From the NCBI GenBank assembly GCA_015485245.1, contig WFTY01000094.1, positions 1 through 5,281 of the forward strand: DNA of 5,281 bases, in the 5' to 3' direction. This document shows, piece by piece, positions 1-5,281 of this stretch. This DNA is from Anaerolineales bacterium (GTDB lineage: Bacteria > Chloroflexota > Anaerolineae > Anaerolineales > UBA11858). Position numbers and translations under genes: made by a program. The notes beneath the pieces were generated by a model. The model did no database searches and had not been told where the DNA came from. It saw nothing but the letters and a program-made list of their open reading frames with translations. Position 1 is the stretch's first letter; every line of letters starts with the position of its first letter.

Positions 1-578
1 GCATGGACATCCGCACGCTGGATCTGGAGGCTTACCGCAATCAGTTGGGGATCGTTTCCCAGATGCCCTTTTTGTTTTCGGGTACGGTGGCGGAGAACAT
101 CGCCTACGCCTGCCCGGATGTGGCGCGTGAAAAAATCGAACGCGCCGCCCGGCAGATCGGCGGCGGTGAATGGCTGGAGACCTTGCCCAACGGCCTGGAT
201 ACCCCGGTGGGGGAGCGCGGCAGCCTGCTTTCAATGGGGCAGCGCCAGCTGGTCTCGCTGTTGCGGGTGCTGCTGCGCCGCCCGGCGATCTTTATCCTGG
301 ACGAAGCCACCGCCAGCATCGATCCTTTCACCGAGTGGCAGATCCAACAGGCGTTGGAGATGATCCTGGCGAACAGCACTGCTATTTTGATCGCCCATCG
401 CCTCTCGACCGTCAAGGCGGCGGATCGCATCATTGTGCTGCAAAACGGCCATATCATCGAGGAAGGAGATCACGCCGCGCTGATGGCCGCGGGCGGGCAC
501 TATGCCGAGCTGTACAACACCTACTTTCGCCATCAAAGCCTGGCGTATGCCGAAGGGGCGCGCGATGCCTTCGCTTGA
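1..578 (+). CDS. ABC exporter, C-terminal ATPase domain (5' truncated)
   Basis: This is the C-terminal part of an ATP-binding subunit, most likely a fused membrane-plus-ATPase (type IV, MsbA/MdlB-like) exporter that couples ATP hydrolysis to substrate export at the inner membrane. The frame is open to the window edge, so the ATG at 3 is internal. Walker A and any TM domain lie upstream. Residues are counted from the ATG at 3. The Q-loop is SQMPFLFSGTVAENI (Q20), the signature is LLSMGQRQ (77-82 region), and Walker B is IFILDEAT with D100 and the catalytic E101. The D-loop is SIDP (105-108) and the switch histidine is H132 in IAHRLST. All motifs after Walker A are therefore present and the ATPase looks active. 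The only variation is SMGQ in place of the usual SGGQ, which is tolerated in the family. The tail LYNTYFRHQS is typical of bacterial heterodimeric exporter subunits. A partner half-transporter would be expected upstream. The substrate cannot be told from this part. Confidence 0.93.
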   Translation, partial: MDIRTLDLEAYRNQLGIVSQMPFLFSGTVAENIAYACPDVAREKIERAARQIGGGEWLETLPNGLDTPVGERGSLLSMGQRQLVSLLRVLLRRPAIFILDEATASIDPFTEWQIQQALEMILANSTAILIAHRLSTVKAADRIIVLQNGHIIEEGDHAALMAAGGHYAELYNTYFRHQSLAYAEGARDAFA

Positions 579-587
579 TTGCATGCC

Positions 588-638
588 AAAGGGCGCGCCG
601 GTGAACGCCAGCATCCCGAAGGCTTCTGCGTTCCCTTT
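588..638 (+). other. Imperfect inverted repeat, possible weak terminator
   Basis: AAAGGG (588-593) is complementary to CCCTTT (633-638). The stem can be extended by CGC (594-596) pairing with GCG (628-630) across a TT bulge. It lies 10 bp after the ABC stop codon and before the kinase promoter, which is where a terminator would be expected. There is only a TTT at the 3' end and no U-tract, and the loop is long (over 30 nt). An efficient intrinsic terminator is therefore doubtful. It may be a weak terminator, an mRNA 3'-end stabiliser, or chance. Confidence 0.22.
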
Positions 639-647
639 AAGGTTAAA
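636..647. promoter_or_regulatory. Small AT-rich inverted repeat upstream of -35
   Basis: TTTAA-GG-TTAAA is a perfect 5-bp inverted repeat with a 2-bp centre. It ends 2 bp before the -35 hexamer of the kinase promoter. It stands out as an AT-rich island in a GC-rich region. It could act as an UP-like element or as half of a regulator site, but it is short enough to occur by chance. Confidence 0.2.
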
Positions 648-649
648 CA

Positions 650-678
650 TTGACGTTCGTTCCCCTCGCTCGTACAAT
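650..678 (+). promoter_or_regulatory. Sigma-70-like promoter of the histidine kinase gene
   Basis: The -35 is TTGACG (650-655; 5 of 6 match to TTGACA) and the -10 is TACAAT (673-678; 5 of 6 match to TATAAT). They are separated by exactly 17 bp, the optimal spacing for the housekeeping sigma factor. If the last base of the -10 is taken as -7, +1 falls on base 685, the A of the kinase start codon. No Shine-Dalgarno-like sequence is seen just before 685, where the -10 element sits instead. The promoter therefore points to a leaderless transcript, and it makes the kinase an independent transcription unit from the ABC gene. Confidence 0.7.
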
Positions 679-684
679 TGATGC

Positions 685-3600
685 ATGATGATCAAAGCCC
701 GCCCCGAAACGCAGGCGCTGCCTCTCTCCCAGGCGGGAGTGTCCGCACGTTTAATGACGTACTTTGTCGCCGCTTATCAGGCTATCGGGGTGATCGTGTT
801 GCTGGGGCTGATCTTCCTGGCGTTTCAGTGGCGGGGGACGCCGTTCCTGGGGGCGTTTGTGGAACACACCTTAATGGTCAACACTATCGAGCCGGTGCGA
901 GAGGGTAGTTGGAACGCCCGCGCGGCCGGCCTTGTTTTTGGCGATGTGATCACCGCCCTCGACGGCGAAGCCGTGCGTTCCCATCATCAACTAATCCAGA
1001 TGTTGCGCGCCCATCAGGTGGGCGACGGGGTTGTGGTGACCGCCCAAAGCCTCAGCGGCGCCGAGAAAACTGTGTCGGTTGTTTTGCAGCGTTTCCCGAC
1101 CGTTGATTTCCTGGCTTATATGGTCGTCCCCTGGGTGCTGGGCGCGGCTTACCTGGCCTGCGGTTTGTGGGTGTTCAGCCTGCGCTATGCTGATGCGGCT
1201 GGGCGCATCTTCGCCCTGCTCACCGCCGCGGCGAGCATCGCCATCGCCGGGTTGATTGACATCCATACCTTTAACCGCATGACGCATCTGTGGACGGTCA
1301 GCATGGCGCTGGCCGGCGGGGCGTTTGTCCATTTGGGCTTTGTCTTTCCGCGCGAGTCGCGCCGCCTGAAGCGCTGGCCGTTCCTTGCCTGGATGGGCTA
1401 TGCCGCCGCGTTGGGGTTGATCGCCTGGGCGTGGCCGACTTTGTTTGATACCGCCCATCCGCGGGCGTATATCCTCCCCTGGCGGGCGATTTTCGTGTTG
1501 CTGGGGGGCGGGTTGCTGTTCTTCATTGCGGTGGTCACGCTGCGGCGCTTCACCTCTGAATCGCCGCTGTTGCGCCAGCAGGCGCGCATCATCCTGTTGG
1601 GGGCGTTGTTTTCCTTTCTGCCGCTGGCTGCCTGGTTCCTGAGCACGGCGGCGCGCCCGGAAGCGCGTTTTTCTACCTTCTTATTGTTGCCGCTGGTTTT
1701 CTTCCCCGTGGCGGTGACATATGCCATTTTGCGCTATCGCTTGCTGGACACCGATTTTCTCTTCAGCCGGTTTATCCTTTACGTGATCCTCAGCGCGGTG
1801 GCTGTTGGGGGATATGCCTTGCTGGTCAGCGGTTTGGGGTTGATCGTCAGCGCGGTGATCCAGCCCAACCCGCTGGTAATGGGGGCGGTCTTCTTCCTCC
1901 TGGCATTGTTGCTGGACCCGCTGCGCGCTTACCTGCGTTGGCTGGTGGATACCGTCTTCTTCCGCGGGCGGCGCGCCTACCAGGAGCGTCTGCGCCGCTT
2001 CGGGCAGGATCTCAGCCCGGCGATGGAGCTGGCTGACATCACCCGCCTGCTGCGGCGGTACATTAATGAAAGTCTTTCTCCCGCGCAGGCGCACATCTTC
2101 TTGCCAGACCCGTTGAGCGATTATTTCGTCGCTGCAGCCGGGCCGGATGGCGAATCCACTTCCGGCCTGCGCTTTGGGCGCAACGCCGCCCTGCCGAAGA
2201 TGCTGGAGCGCAGCAAGGTTTATCTGTTTCTGGGGGAGCGCGGCGAGCTGCCGCCCGCCCTGCAGGGCGAACGGGCGCGCATCGCCTTGCTGGGGGCGCA
2301 GGTTTTTGTGCCCTTGACCGGGCGCGAAGAACAGTTGATCGGGTTCATCGCCCTCACGCCGCGACGCTCTGGGGAACCCTACACCACGCAGGATATGGAA
2401 TTCCTCTCCGCGCTGTGCGACCAGGCGGCCATCGCCATTGAGCGCATGCAGGTGATCCTTGACCTGGAGCGGCGCGTGGAAGCGATGAATGTGTTGATGC
2501 GCGTGGCTGAGGGTATCAACGTCACCCCGCGCTTCGATGACATCCTCGAGTTGATCTACGCCCAAACCAACCGCCTGATCCCCACGCGTGATTTCTGGGT
2601 GCTGCTTTATGATGAGCCGCGCCAGCTCTATCAGTTTGCCTTTTACCTGGAAGACGACCTGCGCCTGCTGGAGCATGAAAACCGTCCGGTTAAAGCCGGT
2701 GAAGGCCTGACGCGCGCCGTTGTGCAAACCAGCCGCCCGATTGTGACCGAAGATTACGCCCAGGAGTGCCGCAAGCGCGGCTTCCTGCCGCTGGTGGATG
2801 GGTTGTACGCCTGGATGGGCGTGCCGCTGAACGCCGGCGCGCAGACCATCGGCAGCCTCAGCCTGGCCAGCCGCGACCCCACCGTAGTCTACACCGCCGA
2901 ACAGGTCAATTTGCTGCAAGCCATCGCCGACCAGGCCGCCGCGGCGATTGTCAAGGCGCGCCTGTTGGAGGAGATGGAGCGGCGGGCGCGCCAGTTGAGC
3001 CGTTTGAATGAGATCGCCCGCAGCCTGACTTCCACGCTGGAGATCAACACGCTCCTCAACCAGATTCTCGATAGCGCCATTGATATGCTGAACTGCGAGG
3101 CTGGCACCCTCTTTCTGGTGGACGAGAACACCGGCGAGCTGGTCTTTGAGGTGGTGGCCGGGCCGGTGGCGCACGAACTGATCGGTCAACGACTGGCGCC
3201 GGGGACGGGGCACGTCGGCCAGGCGGTCATCAGCGGCCAACCGGCAGTCGTCAACCGCGCCTATCGCACCGAAGAGTGGGATAGCGAAGCGGACGAAAAG
3301 ACCGGCTTTGAGACGCGCGATCTGTTGCTGGCCCCCATGCAGGTGCAGAAAAAAGTGGTCGGTGTGATTGAACTCATCAACCGCCGTGACCGGGCGCCCT
3401 TCACCTCGGACGACATGGAATTGTTGATGGCCTTCGCCGGGCAGGCTGCCGTGGCTTTGGAGAACGCCCGTCTTTACACGCTCACCGACCAAAAGCTGGC
3501 GGCGCGCGTGGACGAGCTTTCGGTGATGCAGCGCATTGACCGGGAGTTGAACACCAGCCTGGATATCCGCCGTGCCATGCGCATCACCCTGACCTGGGCA

Positions 3601-4725
3601 ATGCAGCAGTCCGGTGCCGATGCCGGATTGGTAGGCGTGGTGGATGACGGTCACTTGCAGGTCATGGCCGATCAGGGGTATCAGGACGAACTGACGGCCT
3701 ATCCCCACAAGCGGCTGGCGCTGGATGATTTCCTGGCGATGCGTCAGGCGGTGTATCAGGCCGACACCCAGGTGATTCGTCGCTCCCAGGGGGAATCCCG
3801 CGCCTCAATCGGTATCCTCAAAGATGCGCAGGCTTTTCTGGTTTACCCCATCCGCCGGGAGAAGCAGGTCATCGGCCTGATGCTGCTGGAGAGCCGCGCC
3901 GATACGCCGTGGGAAGAGGATGTGCAGGCGTTTCTCTCCCGTCTGAGCGACCACGCCGCGATTGCTATCTCCAACGCCCAGTTGTTCGCCGAGGCGCAGG
4001 CGGCCAACGCGGCGAAGAATGATTTTATTTCCTTCGTGGCGCACGAGTTGAAGACGCCGATGACCTCGATTCGCGGGTACACTGATTTGTTGATCAGCGG
4101 AGCGATGGGGGAACTCAACGATGGTCAGGAAAACTTCCTGCAAATTGTGCGCGCCAATGTGGCGCGCATGGCTACCCTGGTGTCCGACCTGGCCGATGTC
4201 TCGCGCATTGAAGCCGGACGGCTGCGGCTGGACTTCCAGGCGGTGGATATGGCGGAGGTGATTGACGAAGCGGTGCGCTCGCAGCGTCACAGCCTGGATA
4301 GCAAGCGCCAGCAGCTATCCGTGGATGTCCCCGATGATTTGCCCGCTGTGTGGGGCGACCGCACTCGCCTGGTGCAGGTGTTGGTCAACCTGGTGAGCAA
4401 CGCGCATAAATACTCGCCGGAAGAAGCTCGCATTATCATCCGCGCCGGGCGCAGCGCCAACCACTGGGACCCAGACGGCGCTCCCGAGGTCGTGCGCGTG
4501 GACGTGGAGGATAACGGCATCGGGATGACGGAGGAGGATCAGGCGCAGATTTTCTCCAAGTTCTTCCGCTCCGAAAATCCGGAAGCGCGCACCGCCCCCG
4601 GCTCTGGCCTGGGATTAAACATCACCAAGAACCTGGTGGAGATGCAGGGGGGCAAAATCTGGTTCGAGAGTGAGTTTGGGGTGGGGACGACGTTCTCGTT
4701 TACGATTCCCGTAGCACAGGTTTGA
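685..4725 (+). CDS. Membrane sensor histidine kinase: PDZ-like, ~10 TM, four GAF, HisKA, HATPase_c
   Basis: This 1346-aa sensor kinase autophosphorylates on histidine and passes phosphate to a response regulator not found here. Residues 1-25 are a short basic N-terminus and TM1 spans about 26-48. A PDZ-like domain at about 55-136 (AAGLVFGDVITALDG at 80-94) is predicted to be outside the membrane. About nine more TM helices follow between 141 and 412 (roughly 143-165, 174-193, 201-221, 231-251, 264-285, 301-320, 330-348, 362-390, 397-412), with basic loops such as RESRRLKR and RRFTSESPLLRQQAR on the inside. Four GAF-type domains lie at about 446-587, 616-758, 785-930 and 961-1100, each ending in a DQAA/GQAA/DHAA-type helix and joined by charged linkers. 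HisKA has H1120 in HELKTP (ExxT phosphatase motif E1121/T1124). HATPase_c has N1235 and N1239, the G1 box DNGIG (D1276), the F box IFSKFF and the G2 box GSGLGL (1306-1311). All catalytic motifs are intact, there is no receiver domain, and no frameshift is seen. The start at 685 is set by the promoter; ATG 688 is an alternative one codon later. The GAF ligands are unknown. Confidence 0.95.
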   Translation: MMIKARPETQALPLSQAGVSARLMTYFVAAYQAIGVIVLLGLIFLAFQWRGTPFLGAFVEHTLMVNTIEPVREGSWNARAAGLVFGDVITALDGEAVRSHHQLIQMLRAHQVGDGVVVTAQSLSGAEKTVSVVLQRFPTVDFLAYMVVPWVLGAAYLACGLWVFSLRYADAAGRIFALLTAAASIAIAGLIDIHTFNRMTHLWTVSMALAGGAFVHLGFVFPRESRRLKRWPFLAWMGYAAALGLIAWAWPTLFDTAHPRAYILPWRAIFVLLGGGLLFFIAVVTLRRFTSESPLLRQQARIILLGALFSFLPLAAWFLSTAARPEARFSTFLLLPLVFFPVAVTYAILRYRLLDTDFLFSRFILYVILSAVAVGGYALLVSGLGLIVSAVIQPNPLVMGAVFFLLALLLDPLRAYLRWLVDTVFFRGRRAYQERLRRFGQDLSPAMELADITRLLRRYINESLSPAQAHIFLPDPLSDYFVAAAGPDGESTSGLRFGRNAALPKMLERSKVYLFLGERGELPPALQGERARIALLGAQVFVPLTGREEQLIGFIALTPRRSGEPYTTQDMEFLSALCDQAAIAIERMQVILDLERRVEAMNVLMRVAEGINVTPRFDDILELIYAQTNRLIPTRDFWVLLYDEPRQLYQFAFYLEDDLRLLEHENRPVKAGEGLTRAVVQTSRPIVTEDYAQECRKRGFLPLVDGLYAWMGVPLNAGAQTIGSLSLASRDPTVVYTAEQVNLLQAIADQAAAAIVKARLLEEMERRARQLSRLNEIARSLTSTLEINTLLNQILDSAIDMLNCEAGTLFLVDENTGELVFEVVAGPVAHELIGQRLAPGTGHVGQAVISGQPAVVNRAYRTEEWDSEADEKTGFETRDLLLAPMQVQKKVVGVIELINRRDRAPFTSDDMELLMAFAGQAAVALENARLYTLTDQKLAARVDELSVMQRIDRELNTSLDIRRAMRITLTWAMQQSGADAGLVGVVDDGHLQVMADQGYQDELTAYPHKRLALDDFLAMRQAVYQADTQVIRRSQGESRASIGILKDAQAFLVYPIRREKQVIGLMLLESRADTPWEEDVQAFLSRLSDHAAIAISNAQLFAEAQAANAAKNDFISFVAHELKTPMTSIRGYTDLLISGAMGELNDGQENFLQIVRANVARMATLVSDLADVSRIEAGRLRLDFQAVDMAEVIDEAVRSQRHSLDSKRQQLSVDVPDDLPAVWGDRTRLVQVLVNLVSNAHKYSPEEARIIIRAGRSANHWDPDGAPEVVRVDVEDNGIGMTEEDQAQIFSKFFRSENPEARTAPGSGLGLNITKNLVEMQGGKIWFESEFGVGTTFSFTIPVAQV

Positions 4726-4732
4726 TTCACAG

Positions 4733-5281
4733 ATGGTAGAGTCATCTTTTTGGACGGCCAGGCGTTTGCGGATTCTGCTGGCGCTGGCGTTGCTGTTGGG
4801 CGCACTGTTGACGCTGGCGGGCGGGTTGCCTCGCCTGGAGTTCGACCGCGGGGCGTATCTGCTCCCTGAGGAGAGCGAGGCTTCCCCGGCGGAGATGGGG
4901 GTGCGCGACGCCATGCTGTCGGATCTGCGCCCTGGTCTGCTGGCGCTGGTCGCGCGCCTGGTCTTTTGGGGGTTGGTGCCGCTGGCCTTTGTGGTGTGGT
5001 TTTTTCGGCCGGGGAGCAAGCGGCGGCGGTTGGTGATGATGTTGTTGACCATCGCCAGCGTGATCGCCGTGGCGCTTTTTATGCGCCAGGCAATGGCGGA
5101 AATCACCGAGTTTGAGCCGCCGCCAGCGCTGGCCTTGACGCCCCTGCCGACTCCCGCCGGCGCCACCTTAGTGCCGCGCCCGGAATATGCGCCCCCGCCG
5201 CCTTCTCTGGCCGGGTGGCTCAGTTTGGGGGTGGCCGGGCTGCTGGTGGCGGCGGGCCTGGCTTTGTGGCGCCGGATACGC
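4733..5281 (+). CDS. Multi-TM membrane protein, possibly DUF4129-type (3' truncated)
   Basis: The frame is open from ATG 4733 to the window edge (183 codons, no stop). An in-frame TAG at 4712-4714 leaves 4733 as the first ATG. It begins 7 bp after the kinase TGA. There is only an AGG about 12 bp upstream of the ATG, so translation may depend on coupling to the kinase. Visible parts: a short basic N-terminus (ARRLR), TM1 at about 12-31, and an extracytoplasmic acidic loop with LPRLEFDRG and PEESEASPAE. TM2 is at about 68-91, followed by a basic turn (GSKRRR, 95-99) and TM3 at about 100-117. A proline-rich loop (126-158, with EPPPALALTPLPTP and APPPPS) leads to TM4 at about 161-179, then WRRIR. 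The layout, with an LEF-type motif after TM1 and a Pro-rich loop before the last helix, recalls N-terminal halves of Chloroflexota DUF4129 membrane proteins. These often end in a soluble domain and sit near MoxR/DUF58/transglutaminase genes. That domain would lie beyond the window, so the family call is inference. It is the same strand and phase of organisation as the kinase, and probably in its operon. Confidence 0.8.
   Translation, partial: MVESSFWTARRLRILLALALLLGALLTLAGGLPRLEFDRGAYLLPEESEASPAEMGVRDAMLSDLRPGLLALVARLVFWGLVPLAFVVWFFRPGSKRRRLVMMLLTIASVIAVALFMRQAMAEITEFEPPPALALTPLPTPAGATLVPRPEYAPPPPSLAGWLSLGVAGLLVAAGLALWRRIR

Noticed and set aside
3..5. ATG at position 3 as the real start of the ABC protein
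   Set aside because: The protein would lack Walker A and begin just before the Q-loop, so the ATG is internal to a gene that starts upstream of the window.
551..573. Stem CGAAGG/CCTTCG within the last codons of the ABC gene
   Set aside because: It is a 6-bp stem with an 11-nt loop inside coding sequence and no following T-run, so it does not behave like a terminator. It is likely chance in GC-rich DNA.
678..908. Open frame starting TTG/ATG at 678-681, ahead of the kinase ATG
   Set aside because: It overlaps the kinase in another frame, encodes no recognisable protein, and its start lies inside or upstream of the predicted -10 and +1, so it would not be on the transcript.
3091..3099. Cysteine in GAF3 (C804) as a chromophore attachment site
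   Set aside because: It sits in the conserved N-terminal strand of ordinary GAF domains (CEAGTLFLVD), and there are no phytochrome-type motifs around it.
1681..3708. Long open frame of 675 codons on the - strand inside the kinase gene
   Set aside because: It lies fully antisense to a well-supported kinase with intact domains. Its translation is rich in H, Q and R with no recognisable domain, as expected for the shadow of a GC-rich gene.
4615..5166. Antisense open frame of 183 codons across the kinase end and third gene
   Set aside because: It is opposite the conserved kinase G2 region and the TM helices of the third gene. The product is S/R/N-rich with no domain.

Overview
The window is a GC-rich bacterial stretch with three genes, all on the + strand and packed tightly. 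In order, they are the 3' end of an ABC exporter gene (1-578), a complete and very large membrane-bound sensor histidine kinase gene (685-4725, 1346 aa), and the 5' part of a membrane protein gene that runs off the window (4733-5281, 183 codons seen). I saw no RNA genes, CRISPR array, insertion sequence, attachment site or origin. The only non-coding stretch of note is 579-684.

The likely source is a member of the Chloroflexota, perhaps class Anaerolineae. This is inference from gene style, not from a marker gene. The evidence is a PDZ / multi-TM / multi-GAF hybrid-free kinase, an exporter ATPase ending in a YFRHQS-type tail, a third gene that resembles the N-terminal half of DUF4129-type membrane proteins common in that phylum, and a start codon placed where a leaderless mRNA would begin.

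Layout: the ABC gene ends at 578. The 106-bp gap holds an imperfect inverted repeat (588-638), a small TTTAA/TTAAA inverted repeat (636-647) and a strong sigma-70-like promoter (TTGACG, 17-bp spacer, TACAAT, 650-678). The predicted transcription start of that promoter is the A of the kinase ATG at 685, so the kinase mRNA is probably leaderless. The third gene starts 7 bp after the kinase stop codon and is probably co-transcribed with it.

The kinase appears to sense outside the cell or within the membrane (an extracytoplasmic PDZ-like domain and about ten TM helices). It then integrates signals through four cytoplasmic GAF domains joined by helical linkers, and ends in an intact HisKA/HATPase_c core. 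No response regulator is present, so its partner is encoded elsewhere. The link to the flanking genes is positional only. I did not find convincing evidence for a new system; the best points are the leaderless promoter and the kinase's input architecture.
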